This document shows positions 15,549 to 24,120 of a stretch of DNA of 64,000 nucleotides, in pieces. This DNA comes from Saccharothrix sp. NRRL B-16314. Its GTDB lineage: Bacteria > Actinomycetota > Actinomycetes > Mycobacteriales > Pseudonocardiaceae. The stretch spans positions 1 to 64,000 of the forward strand of contig NZ_JNXC01000024.1 in assembly GCF_000716595.1 (NCBI RefSeq), read 5' to 3'. The position numbers and the translations under genes were made by a program. The notes beneath the pieces are model-generated. The model worked only from the letters and a program-made list of their open reading frames with translations. It was not told the origin of the DNA and did not search any database. How positions within the stretch are numbered: position 1 is the stretch's first letter; each line of letters opens with the position of its first letter.

Positions 15549-18473
15549 CTAGGGCCGGTCGGCGGGTCCGAGCGACGCGGCGAACGAGCTCAGCGACTCC
15601 CGGTCCGGCTGCGCGGTCTTCGTGATCAGGCTGGCCACGTGCTTCTCCACGGTCCGCGGCGAGATGTGCAGCCGGGTGGCGATCGCCTTGTTCCCCAACC
15701 GGCCCGCCAGCAGCCGGAACACCTCGAACTCCCGCACCGTCACGCCCAGCGCGCGCAGCTCGCGCGGCACCTGGTCGGAGCCGGTGCGCCGTTGCGGCAC
15801 GGACGCGCCGACCTGCCGCAGCAACCCCCGGCACGCACTGGCCACGGCCGGCCGGCCTGCCTGGTGGAAGTACTCCTCGGCGGTGCGCAGCCAGCTCACC
15901 GGCTCGCCCCACCCGTCGAGCACCGCCGCCTCGGAGACCAGCCGCAGCGCCAGGTGCTTCGCCATCGGGTAGAGGGCCGCCGCGTCCCGTGCGGCCCGCA
16001 TAGCCTGTGCCGCCTCGGCCTCGCGGCCCTCCCGGCCCAGCAGCACGGCCAGCGCCGACTGCGCGAACACCCGGTTCCAGCGCATGCCGGCCGCGGCCGA
16101 CCGGGTCACCGAGCGGTACGCGTCCAGGTCCGACGCGCCGGACAGCGCGTCCAGCAGCAGCAGCAACCCGTGCCGGCCGGACAGGTGGTAGACGGTCGGC
16201 GCCTCGGCCTCGTACGCCAGCGCGCGCGCCAGGTCGTGCCCGGCCGCCGCCCGGTCCTCCTCCAACAGCGCGCAGAACGCCCGCGCCAGCCCGTAGCAGA
16301 GCGGGCGCTCCTGCGAGCCGACCCCGCCCATCGCCTCGAACGCGCCGACCAGGGCTTCCATCTCGGCCCGCTTGCCCTGGTGCGCCGCCGCCGTCGCCTG
16401 CGCCATCAGCCCGTACAGGGTCAAGTGCTTGAGCTGCAGCCGCCTGGTGTCCGCGACCGTCCCCGCGAGCTTGTCCGCCGCGGCGGCGTACTGCCCGCGC
16501 AGCACCGCGTCCAGCCCGAGGATCGAGTCCACGTTGTACGCCACGCTGATGGCGCCGATCCGCAGCGCCTCCTCGCGCGCCTCGACCAGCTCGACGGACG
16601 TGCCGTCGGCCAGCCAGTCCAGCCCGGCCTGCCGACTCGCCGCGTACAGGCCCTGGATCGGCAGCCCGTGCTCCTCGGCCATCTCCCGCGCCCGCCGGAA
16701 GCACTCGGTCGCCTCACCCAGGTCGCGCTCGCGCGCCAGCACGCCCAGCAGCTGCCACGTCTCGCAGCCCACCTCGGGCAGCGGCACGCGCTTCGCCGCG
16801 TCGGCCGCGCGCCGGGCCAGGAATTCGGCCGACGCGACCCGGTCCGGCACGTCGACGTACAACGTCATCAGCGCCGCCACGGCGTCCAACCGCGCGGTGT
16901 GCTCGTCGTCGGCTTCCGCGCCCAGCAACGCCCGTGCGGTCGCGACATGCGTCGCCGTGTCCGTCCACCGGCCCGCGATGTTCGCCACCTGGGCGAACTT
17001 GGTGTGCAGCTCGGCCCGCCGCACCCGGCTCAACCCGGCGGCGCTCAACTCGGCCACCGCGTCGACCAGCGCGAACGCCCGCTCGAACTGGCCCGCCTCG
17101 GCCAACGCGGGCAGCAGCGAGTCCAGCACGTCGGCGCGGATCGACACGTCGACCTGGCTGGCCAGCAGCCGGTGCGCGTGGTCCAGCAGCCGCACCGCGG
17201 AACCCGCCGCGCCGTCCGCCAGCGCCCGCCGTCCGGCCTCGGCCAGCAGCGCGCCCGCCTCGGCGGTCTCCCCGGCGTCCAACCGCAGCGAGGCCACCAG
17301 CGCGCACCACTCGCCGGGCAGGTCGGGGTGCAGCGCCTGCACGGCGTCCGCGGTGCGGCGGGACAGCTCGGCCCGGTGCGGCGGCGGCAGTTGCGCCAGC
17401 AACGCCTCGGCGGTCAACGGGTGGCGGAACGCGTACCAGTCCGGCACCGGCTCGTCCGGCGTCACGAGCTGCGCCGCCACCCCCGCGTGCAGGTGCGACA
17501 GCAGGCCGCGGTCGTCCAGGCCGGTCACCGTGCGCAGCACCGACAGCGGGAACCGGTGGCCCAGCACGGCGGCGGCGGACAGCACCTCGCGGCCCTGCGG
17601 CCCGAGCCGGTCGGTGCGGTGCGCGACCGACCGCACCAACGCCGAGGGCACGTCGATGCGCAGCTCGCCCAGCACCTGCCAGCCGTCCGGACCGCGCACC
17701 AGCAGCCCGCAGTTGACCAGGCCGTGCAGCATCTCCTCGACCACGAACGGGTTGCCCGCGCTGTCCGCCCACATCTGCGCGGCGACCACGTCGGGCACGT
17801 CGGCGGCGTCGACCTCCAGACAGGTGCCGACCATTCGGCGCACCTGCTCCTCGTCCAGTCGGCGCAACTCCAGCAGCGCGCCCGCTTCCCGTTGCGCGGC
17901 AAGGCGGACCACGTCCAGCGTCGGACCGGGGTCGGCGCGCGTCGTCACCAGCAGCACGGCGGGCACGTCGTCGAGGTTGTCCACCAGGTAGTCGACGACG
18001 GCCAGCGTCTCGGCGTCCGCGTCGTGCAGGTCCTCCAGCACCACCAGGCACGGTTGTTCCCGGCCGACCACGGCCAGCAGCCGCAGCACCGCCTCGGCGA
18101 GCACCACCACGGAGTGCGGCTGCCGCTGGTCGTCGGTGCCCCACTCGGGCACCAGCCGGCCGAGCGCGGGCTGGTACGGGCCGAGTTCGCGCAGATCAGG
18201 ACTGTCCCTCGCGCGCAGCAGGGACATCAGCGCCTCGGTCAGGGGTCGGAACGGGACGATCGGCCCGATGGTGCTGCCACGCCCGCGCAGCACCCGCATG
18301 CCGCGCTCGAAGGCGGCGCCGGCGGCGAAGCGCGCCAACCGGGTCTTGCCGATGCCCGGTTCCCCGACGAGGAACACGGCGCGTCCACGACGGACGGCGG
18401 CGTCGGCCAGTGCCCGCTCCAGCACTCGGAGTTCTTCGTCGCGGCCGACCACGACCGGCGCGCGGGTGTGCAT
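15549..18473 (-). CDS. LAL-type LuxR family transcriptional regulator
   Basis: The 974-residue protein has an N-terminal AAA-type ATPase with Walker A GEPGIGKT at 37-44 and Walker B LVVLEDLHDAD. A long TPR-like helical middle follows, and a C-terminal LuxR/NarL helix-turn-helix (LGVTVREFEVFRLLAGRL, ...HISPRTVEKHVASL). Large ATP-binding LuxR regulators (MalT/PikD-like) often activate secondary-metabolite or sugar genes. It lies just downstream of the LanM operon in the same direction, with a hairpin between, so control of the peptide operon is possible but not shown. Confidence 0.92.
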   Translation of the reverse strand: MHTRAPVVVGRDEELRVLERALADAAVRRGRAVFLVGEPGIGKTRLARFAAGAAFERGMRVLRGRGSTIGPIVPFRPLTEALMSLLRARDSPDLRELGPYQPALGRLVPEWGTDDQRQPHSVVVLAEAVLRLLAVVGREQPCLVVLEDLHDADAETLAVVDYLVDNLDDVPAVLLVTTRADPGPTLDVVRLAAQREAGALLELRRLDEEQVRRMVGTCLEVDAADVPDVVAAQMWADSAGNPFVVEEMLHGLVNCGLLVRGPDGWQVLGELRIDVPSALVRSVAHRTDRLGPQGREVLSAAAVLGHRFPLSVLRTVTGLDDRGLLSHLHAGVAAQLVTPDEPVPDWYAFRHPLTAEALLAQLPPPHRAELSRRTADAVQALHPDLPGEWCALVASLRLDAGETAEAGALLAEAGRRALADGAAGSAVRLLDHAHRLLASQVDVSIRADVLDSLLPALAEAGQFERAFALVDAVAELSAAGLSRVRRAELHTKFAQVANIAGRWTDTATHVATARALLGAEADDEHTARLDAVAALMTLYVDVPDRVASAEFLARRAADAAKRVPLPEVGCETWQLLGVLARERDLGEATECFRRAREMAEEHGLPIQGLYAASRQAGLDWLADGTSVELVEAREEALRIGAISVAYNVDSILGLDAVLRGQYAAAADKLAGTVADTRRLQLKHLTLYGLMAQATAAAHQGKRAEMEALVGAFEAMGGVGSQERPLCYGLARAFCALLEEDRAAAGHDLARALAYEAEAPTVYHLSGRHGLLLLLDALSGASDLDAYRSVTRSAAAGMRWNRVFAQSALAVLLGREGREAEAAQAMRAARDAAALYPMAKHLALRLVSEAAVLDGWGEPVSWLRTAEEYFHQAGRPAVASACRGLLRQVGASVPQRRTGSDQVPRELRALGVTVREFEVFRLLAGRLGNKAIATRLHISPRTVEKHVASLITKTAQPDRESLSSFAASLGPADRP

Positions 18474-18510
18474 GGGCCGACCTTAGTCAAGCCGAACGGC
18501 GGCACGCCAA

Positions 18511-18541
18511 ACTGCCCGCACCCCCAGTGTGGGCGGGCAGT
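18511..18541 (-). terminator. Hairpin after the LanM-peptide operon
   Basis: A 9-bp perfect stem (18511-18519 with 18533-18541) lies 31 bases past the stop of the small peptide gene on the minus strand and before the LAL start. It separates the LanM operon from the LAL gene. Confidence 0.55.
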
Positions 18542-18571
18542 CCGGCGGTGTGACGGCGTCGCGCCTGCCGG

Positions 18572-18781
18572 CTAGCCGATGCCGGGCGCGCTCACCGTGA
18601 TGCCACTGTTCGCGCCCGCGGCCACCACCACGTACGCGCCGACGGCCAGCGTCAGACCGGCCAGCGCGCGGGCGCGGGCGCCGGTCTTCGTCTTGCGGTT
18701 CAGCGCCATCTCCCCGGCGGGGTGGTCGCCGTCCTGGTCTTCGTGCCAGGTGGTGACCGCGTCGTGGTTGGCGTTGCTCAT
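18572..18781 (-). CDS. Small peptide coupled to LanM, no cysteine (possible RiPP precursor)
   Basis: The 69-residue peptide starts at an ATG that overlaps the LanM stop (ATGA), which argues strongly for a real, translationally coupled gene. The N-terminal third is acidic and His-rich (HEDQDGDHPAGEM). A basic stretch (NRKTKTGARAR) comes next, then a hydrophobic segment of about 22 residues (ALAGLTLAVGAYVVVAAG), ending GANSGITVSAPGIG. The position is that expected for a class II lanthipeptide precursor, yet there is no Cys, so no lanthionine ring can form within it. The terminal Ser/Thr residues could be dehydrated. Alternatively it is a one-helix membrane protein such as an immunity or anchoring factor. 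Confidence 0.7.
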   Translation of the reverse strand: MSNANHDAVTTWHEDQDGDHPAGEMALNRKTKTGARARALAGLTLAVGAYVVVAAGANSGITVSAPGIG

Positions 18782-21672
18782 CGGGCGTTCTCCTCGCGAA
18801 GGTAGGTGTCGTGCTTGGACCCGAGCAGTAGCACAGAAGGGACGTGCTCGGGGAATCCGAGGCGGAGCAGGCCGTAGCCGATGCCGGAGAGCCCGGTCAG
18901 CAGACCGGCCGACGGCACGCCGTCCGGTGTGCCGCAGCGCGCCCCGTACTGGTCGAGCGCGCCGAGGACGAGCCCGGCGCGCCGGTTCTGCATGGCCGAC
19001 GCCAGGCCGTGCCCGCGATCCGCGAGGACGGTCAGGGATTCGATCACGCCCAGCTCGCCGTGGCACAGGCTGAGGTCCCGCAGGGGTTCGTGCACCGCCA
19101 ACGCGTTCAGGCACCGGTCGAGGTGCAGGGTGTAGGCGTCGACCGGTTGATCGGGGTGAGCGGTGTGCGCGAGCACGGCACCGGACAGCCCGGAGCACCA
19201 GCTGTGGTCCGCTTCCGCCACGTCCAGCAGCCGTTGCCGCAGCGAGTGGTCGGCGCGCAGGTTCGCCCGACCGGCCACTCCGTACCGGTCGCCGCCGATG
19301 CCCGCGTAGCGCAGCAACGCCCAGCCGACGCCCGCCCGGCCGCGCGCGAAACCGTCACCGCCCGGACTGGCCGCCACCAGTCGGTCGGCGTAGGCGCGGG
19401 CCAGCTCACCGGCCGCGGGCAGGCCGCTTTCCGCCCGCACGGCCAGCATCGCGGCCAGGCCGCCGGCCCAGCCCTCCACCAGGTTCGCCGGGTCCTCGCC
19501 GGTCGCCTCCACGGCCGCGGCGACGTCCACCGCGGCACGCAGCCAGGCGCCGATCTCGGCGTCGTCCAGCAGGTCCGCCAGCCGCGCCAACGCGTAGCAG
19601 ATACCGCCCAGGCCGTGGAACGCGCCGCTGCCCACGGCGACCGCCCGCTCGGTGTCCTCCGCGAACGCCGCCAGCAGGCCGGGTATCGGAGCAAGCGCGT
19701 CCCGCGCGTACTCGGTGTAGCGCGCGGCGCCGGTGAGCTTGCCCAGCTGGGCAAGGAACAACGCGACGCCGGTGTAGCCGTTGGACAGTCCCGCGCCCAT
19801 CGCGGCCACCGCCCAGTGCCGGTCGTCCACGAGTTCGAGCCCGACCCAGTTGATCCGGCCGTCGGCGGCGGTGGCGTGCGCCAGCACCTCGTCCGCGACG
19901 CCGCACGCGGCGGCCAGCAGCCGTTGCGGGTCCGGCACGACGGCTTCCAGCGGCGCGGCCACGCCGAGGCCGGTGCGGTGGTCCACCGGACGCGGCCGGC
20001 TCGCCAGCCCGGCGCTGATCAGCCACTGCTGCTCGTGCTTGTCCACCTCGCCCAGCGCGGCGACCTTGGCGGTGACGGCGTCCAGACCGGACACCGGCAG
20101 CAGGTCGGGCAGCCGCTCGCCGGTGGACGTCCACACGTCGCGGCTGCCGGGCCGGGTGGTGAACACCGGCACGTCGCCCGCCCACAGGTCGCCCATCTCG
20201 TGCGGCACGAGCGCGTGCAGCACGGCTTCGTCCGCCGAGTCGTCCCACAGCAGGTCGAGCACGTCCTGGCGGGCCGCCGCACCGCGCAACGCGTCCGGGT
20301 GCGTCGACTCGTCCAGCAACGTCGCGTACAGCTGGGTCATCCGCGCCACGAACCGCACCGGCAGGTCGGCGAACGCGGTCAGCCGGCCGAGCAGCTCGTC
20401 GCGGTGGTCGCACAGCGCGTCGTAGCCGACCCGGAACCCGGCCAGCAGCGCGCCCTGGTAGTCGGCGGGCTCGGTATCGCGGCCGTCCACGACCGGGCGG
20501 TTGTGCGCGGGCGGCAGCGGCGCGGGCCTGCGCACCAGCCGCATCCGGTCCGTGCCGGGGTGCAGCCACGCGACGCCGTCCGCCGCCGACCGGTCGCCGT
20601 GGTCGCCGCCCATGCCACCGATGTCGAGCGCGCCGTGCGCCCCGAGCAGCACCTGCGGCAGCACGGCGGTGCGGTGCACGGACCGGGCGAGCGACTGGAC
20701 CGCCGGGTCCGCCGGGATGCCGACCGCGGGGTGGAACAGCGTCTCCACGTCCACCAGCACCGGCTCGTCGCCCGCCGCGATCAGGTTCTCGTAGTGCATG
20801 TCGGCGCCGTCCACCGCGTACAGCAGCGCGATCAGCGCGCCCAGCCGGTGGTAGAACCGGCCGACCGCGGTGACGTCCGCGCACGGCGCGTGCTCGATGA
20901 ACTCCAGCCAGCCGTGTCCGGGCCGGACGACCGCGCGCGGCAGCCGCAGACCGAGGCGGGTGTGCCCGTCGTACCAGGTCATCAGGTCCGCGAACGCCTG
21001 GTGCAACGCCACCGGCCGCGGCTTGTAGACGACCCGGCGGCCGTCCTCGAACGTCAGCACGGCCACCGAACGGCCCCGCGCGTGCCGGTCGCCCCGCCCT
21101 GTCTCCACGCCGGCGAGCGGGCCGGGGTCGCGGCCGTCGAGCAGGGTCCGCACGATGTCGGGGCGGTCCCGCTCGAACCGGTCCAGGAGTTCGCGGTGCG
21201 CCTCGACGGCGTGCAGGCAGGCCTGGCCGAGCAGCCGGGCCAGCACCGGGTACCGGGCGAACAGCGCGGGCAGGTCGACGTGCCGGACGAAGTCGGCGAA
21301 CCGCTCGTGGGGCGTGTCGCCGGTGAGCCGCTCGCCGATCCGCTCGAGGTTCAGCTCCAGCACGAGGGTCCGGGCCGCGATCCGGGCCAGGCGGTGGCCG
21401 AGCGCGCGGGCGAACTCGTCGTCCAGCCGCGCGTCCAGGGCCGTCGCCGCGCACACCAACGGCCGCAGCGCGGACGCGAACGCGGCCATCGCGCCGTCCA
21501 CGCCGTCCGGGTCACCGCCGGTGAAGTCTGCATGGGCCGCGGTCGCGGTGGCGCGTTCCACGAACGCGGCCCATGAGGGCCGTCCACGAGGGACGGCCGG
21601 CTTCGGGGTGTCCTCGCGCACGCCGCTGAGCCACCACAACGCGGGTGGCAGGTCTACGGCGGACGGGAACAC
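18778..21672 (-). CDS. Class II lanthipeptide synthetase (LanM family)
   Basis: The 964-residue protein has both LanM halves. In the dehydratase/kinase-like half, VVYKPR (214-219), DMHYENL (291-297) and VDVETLF (307-313) hold the residues for Ser/Thr phosphorylation and elimination. The LanC-like cyclase half has its zinc ligands Cys826 (SWCSG), Cys870 and His871 (LCHGE). The enzyme should therefore be fully active. It starts with GTG at 21672, has no strong ribosome binding site, and overlaps the small peptide gene by four bases. There is no LanT transporter or protease next to it. A precursor with cysteines is not visible nearby, so the substrate is either the Cys-free peptide or encoded elsewhere. 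Confidence 0.92.
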   Translation of the reverse strand: MFPSAVDLPPALWWLSGVREDTPKPAVPRGRPSWAAFVERATATAAHADFTGGDPDGVDGAMAAFASALRPLVCAATALDARLDDEFARALGHRLARIAARTLVLELNLERIGERLTGDTPHERFADFVRHVDLPALFARYPVLARLLGQACLHAVEAHRELLDRFERDRPDIVRTLLDGRDPGPLAGVETGRGDRHARGRSVAVLTFEDGRRVVYKPRPVALHQAFADLMTWYDGHTRLGLRLPRAVVRPGHGWLEFIEHAPCADVTAVGRFYHRLGALIALLYAVDGADMHYENLIAAGDEPVLVDVETLFHPAVGIPADPAVQSLARSVHRTAVLPQVLLGAHGALDIGGMGGDHGDRSAADGVAWLHPGTDRMRLVRRPAPLPPAHNRPVVDGRDTEPADYQGALLAGFRVGYDALCDHRDELLGRLTAFADLPVRFVARMTQLYATLLDESTHPDALRGAAARQDVLDLLWDDSADEAVLHALVPHEMGDLWAGDVPVFTTRPGSRDVWTSTGERLPDLLPVSGLDAVTAKVAALGEVDKHEQQWLISAGLASRPRPVDHRTGLGVAAPLEAVVPDPQRLLAAACGVADEVLAHATAADGRINWVGLELVDDRHWAVAAMGAGLSNGYTGVALFLAQLGKLTGAARYTEYARDALAPIPGLLAAFAEDTERAVAVGSGAFHGLGGICYALARLADLLDDAEIGAWLRAAVDVAAAVEATGEDPANLVEGWAGGLAAMLAVRAESGLPAAGELARAYADRLVAASPGGDGFARGRAGVGWALLRYAGIGGDRYGVAGRANLRADHSLRQRLLDVAEADHSWCSGLSGAVLAHTAHPDQPVDAYTLHLDRCLNALAVHEPLRDLSLCHGELGVIESLTVLADRGHGLASAMQNRRAGLVLGALDQYGARCGTPDGVPSAGLLTGLSGIGYGLLRLGFPEHVPSVLLLGSKHDTYLREENAR

Positions 21673-21750
21673 GTCTTCAACGTGTCACGGGCACGCCGTG
21701 GCGCACATGGGGGTCGTGCCCCCAGATTTGCGGGAGCGCCACGCCCGGGA

Positions 21751-21766
21751 ACCGCACATGTGCGGT
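21751..21766. promoter_or_regulatory. 16-bp perfect palindrome upstream of LanM
   Basis: ACCGCACATGTGCGGT is fully self-complementary. It lies 3 bases from the stop of the lipoprotein gene and about 80 bases ahead of the LanM start. It could be an operator for the LanM operon or a short hairpin ending the lipoprotein transcript. Confidence 0.4.
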
Positions 21767-21768
21767 GA

Positions 21769-22320
21769 TCAACCGCAGTTCTCGGCTTGGCCGGCGGCGT
21801 CCTTGTACTCGTCGGGCAGCGAGACGACGTCGATCTTCTCGACCGCCTCGTTCATCACCGTGACGGCCTCGGTCATGTCCTGGATGACCGCGGCGAACAC
21901 GTCGGTGGTCATCTCCGGCGCGGCGTCGACGCTCGACTTGGCCGAGACGAACTTGTCCCGCGCCCTGGTCAGCGGCTCGTTGATGACCTCGACCGCGGTG
22001 TCCGCGGCGGGCGTCGGCGCGGGCGTCAGCTCGTCGAGGTCGTGCAGGACGACGTCGAGCACGTCGATCACCCGGCCGAGCGAATCGCTGAGGGACTTCC
22101 GCAGCGCCGCAGGGTCGGCGTGCTCGTTCGGGTCGAACTGCACCCCACCCGAAGCGATCATGTACTGCGCCACGCCGCAGAAGTTGTCCATCCAGCGCAC
22201 GACCTCGGGCTTCGCCACCGCCACCGACGACGTCGGCCCCGGTGTCGGCGTGCCCGCGACCGGCGTCGCGCACCCCGTCAGCCCCGCCAACGCCACCGCC
22301 GCAACCATCCACCGCTTCAC
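21769..22320 (-). CDS. Lipoprotein of unknown function
   Basis: The 183-residue protein has a signal sequence ending in the lipobox LAGLTGC and a Pro/Thr-rich spacer. A mostly helical domain follows, with two further Cys residues (NFCGVAQY and the penultimate ENCG) that could form a disulfide. Helical periodicity is clear in LRKSLSDSLGRVIDVLDVVL. It should sit on the outer face of the membrane. It is upstream of and co-directional with LanM. I do not recognise the family beyond similarity to small actinobacterial lipoproteins. Confidence 0.65.
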   Translation of the reverse strand: MKRWMVAAVALAGLTGCATPVAGTPTPGPTSSVAVAKPEVVRWMDNFCGVAQYMIASGGVQFDPNEHADPAALRKSLSDSLGRVIDVLDVVLHDLDELTPAPTPAADTAVEVINEPLTRARDKFVSAKSSVDAAPEMTTDVFAAVIQDMTEAVTVMNEAVEKIDVVSLPDEYKDAAGQAENCG

Positions 22321-22402
22321 AGGGGGATTTGTACCCGCCCGTCACCCGGCAGGCGGGTGGAACATGACAACCGGGGGAACCATCCGCCACGATGGTCGTC
22401 CC

Positions 22403-22930
22403 ATGGCCGTCTCACTGGAACTCCTGCGCGGGATCGCGGTCATCCGGATCGACGAGTCGTCGGACTCCCTCCTGCCGGACGTGCGCGCGCTCCTGCCCGC
22501 GGCGGTGCACGCCCGCGCGCTCGTGCTCGTCCTGGAGGGCGGCGCGTGCGGGGACGACATCAAACGGCTGGTCCGGAGTTCGGCGGCGCAGCGCGAGGTG
22601 GTGTCGGCGGCGTTGCGCGGTGTGCGGGACGAGGTGGCGAACCTGCCGGTGCCGGTGGTCGCGGCGATCGGCGGCAGCGCGTCCGGTGAGGCGGCGGAGC
22701 TGGCGATGGCGTGCGACCTGCGGGTGCTGGCGTCGGACGGCGGTCTCGGCCGGATGACCGGCGACCGGGTGCTGGTGGCACGCCGGGTGACGGCCGCCGA
22801 GGCGTTGCGCACGGGGCTGGTGGACCGGGTCGTGCCGCCGGGAGCGGTGCTGGGCACCGCGGTCGAACTCGCAAACGAGTGCAAGTCCGCGCAAGCGGCG
22901 CGTAAATCGTGCCGTATAGTTTCTCCATGA
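22403..22930 (+). CDS. Shortened crotonase-fold (enoyl-CoA hydratase-like) protein
   Basis: The 175-residue protein keeps GGACGDDIKRL, resembling the first oxyanion-hole strand with ADIK, and GGSASGEAAELAMACDLRVL, the second hallmark strand. It keeps a late AEALRTGLVDRVVPPG too. The normal family length is about 255; the stretch after the second motif is abbreviated and the N-terminus is short. The catalytic acids of true hydratases are not clear. The stop overlaps the lacI start (ATGA), so the two are translationally coupled. It may be a degenerate enzyme kept for coupling, or a non-catalytic crotonase-fold protein. Confidence 0.65.
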   Translation: MAVSLELLRGIAVIRIDESSDSLLPDVRALLPAAVHARALVLVLEGGACGDDIKRLVRSSAAQREVVSAALRGVRDEVANLPVPVVAAIGGSASGEAAELAMACDLRVLASDGGLGRMTGDRVLVARRVTAAEALRTGLVDRVVPPGAVLGTAVELANECKSAQAARKSCRIVSP

Positions 22931-23928
22931 CGCAACGGCGGTTGGCCGAAGTGGCCGCGAAGGTCGGCGTGAGCGAGGCGACGGTCAGCCGGGTGCTGAA
23001 CGGCAAGCCGGGGGTGTCCGACGCGACGCGGTCGGCCGTGCTCACCGCCCTGGACGTGCTCGGGTACGAACGGCCGACCCAGCTGCGCGGCGAACGCGCC
23101 CGCCTGGTCGGGCTGGTGCTGCCGGAGTTGCAAAACCCGATCTTCCCGGCGTTCGCCGACGTGGTCGGCAACGCCCTCGCGCAGCGCGGTTTCACGCCGG
23201 TGCTGTGCACCCGCACGGCGGGCGGCGTGACCGAGGCGGACTACCTCGAGCTGCTGTTCGAGCAGCACGTGTCCGGCGTCGTGTTCGCGGGCGGCCAGTA
23301 CGCGCAGGCGGACGCGTCGCACGAGCACTACCGGCAGATGACGCGGCGCAAGCTGCCCGCGGTGCTGGTGAACGCCGCCATCGACGACCTCGGGTTCCCC
23401 CGGGTGTCGTGCGACGACGCGGTGGCGGTCGAGCAGGCGTTCGGGCACCTCGTGGCGCTGGGGCACGTGCGGATCGGCGCGGTGCTGGGGCCGTCCGACC
23501 ACATGCCGTCCCGGCGCAAGCTGACCGCGCTGACCTCGTGCGCGTCCGCGGCGGGCGTCGAGCTGTTCGAGGAGCACGCGATGTTCTCCCTGGAAGGCGG
23601 CCAGGCGGCCACCACCCGCCTGCTGCACCGGGGTGTCACCGCGATCGTCTGCGCCTCCGACCCGTTGGCGTTGGGCGCCGTGCGCGCCGTGCGCCGGCAC
23701 GGCCTCAAGGTGCCGCACGACGTCTCCGTGGTCGGCTACGACGACTCGCCTCTCATGACGTGCACCGAGCCGCCGCTGACCACGGTCCGCCAGCCGATCG
23801 AGGCGATGGGCCGGGCCGCCGTGGAACTCCTCGCGAACCAGATAGCGGGCACCCCGGTGCCCGACGAGGAACTGCTGTTCGAACCCGAACTCGTGGTCCG
23901 GTCCTCCACCGCCCCCGCTCCGCGCTAG
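22927..23928 (+). CDS. LacI-family repressor of the alpha-glucoside operon
   Basis: The 333-residue protein has an N-terminal LacI helix-turn-helix (LAEVAAKVGVSEATVSRVLN), a hinge, and a periplasmic-binding-protein-like sensor domain (GLVLPELQNPIFPAF to DVSVVGYDDSPL and TTVRQPIEAMGR). The ATG at 22927 is chosen over the upstream ATG at 22909 because the helix-turn-helix then begins at the usual position. It precedes a binding protein, two permeases and a GH13 glucosidase, so it most likely represses them until an alpha-glucoside is present. Confidence 0.9.
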   Translation: MTQRRLAEVAAKVGVSEATVSRVLNGKPGVSDATRSAVLTALDVLGYERPTQLRGERARLVGLVLPELQNPIFPAFADVVGNALAQRGFTPVLCTRTAGGVTEADYLELLFEQHVSGVVFAGGQYAQADASHEHYRQMTRRKLPAVLVNAAIDDLGFPRVSCDDAVAVEQAFGHLVALGHVRIGAVLGPSDHMPSRRKLTALTSCASAAGVELFEEHAMFSLEGGQAATTRLLHRGVTAIVCASDPLALGAVRAVRRHGLKVPHDVSVVGYDDSPLMTCTEPPLTTVRQPIEAMGRAAVELLANQIAGTPVPDEELLFEPELVVRSSTAPAPR

Positions 23929-23941
23929 CCCTTCCCCCTCC

Positions 23942-23973
23942 GCTGCCGTCCATCCCTCCGGGTGGGCGGCAGC
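23942..23973 (+). terminator. Hairpin after lacI
   Basis: A 7-bp perfect outer stem (23942-23948 with 23967-23973), with further pairing possible inside, lies 13 bases after the lacI stop. It would separate lacI from the transport operon. Confidence 0.45.
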
Positions 23974-24034
23974 TTCTGCGTGCGCACTTTCGGACGCGGC
24001 GTGCCGGGTCAGCTTACGGCTTGATGTAGATAAG

Positions 24035-24060
24035 TTGCGAGATTCCGTCCACATCTTGCG
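24035..24060. promoter_or_regulatory. TTGCG direct repeats upstream of the binding-protein gene
   Basis: TTGCG occurs at 24035-24039 and 24056-24060, exactly 21 bp apart, in the lacI to binding-protein gap. The complement CGCAA occurs twice, 20 bp apart (22870-22874 and 22890-22894), just before lacI. These may be half-sites for the LacI protein, but the motif is short and the case is weak. Confidence 0.25.
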
Positions 24061-24120
24061 GATCGGTGTTAGGTCGACTTACCGTGTGCGCCACACCACA
24101 CCCGAGGAGGGTCCGCCCCC

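Noticed and set aside
15192-18575. Open frame of about 1127 codons on the plus strand opposite the LAL regulator
   Set aside because: It mirrors the LAL codons, is extremely rich in Arg, Gln, His and Pro, and has no domain; it is a high-GC antisense shadow.
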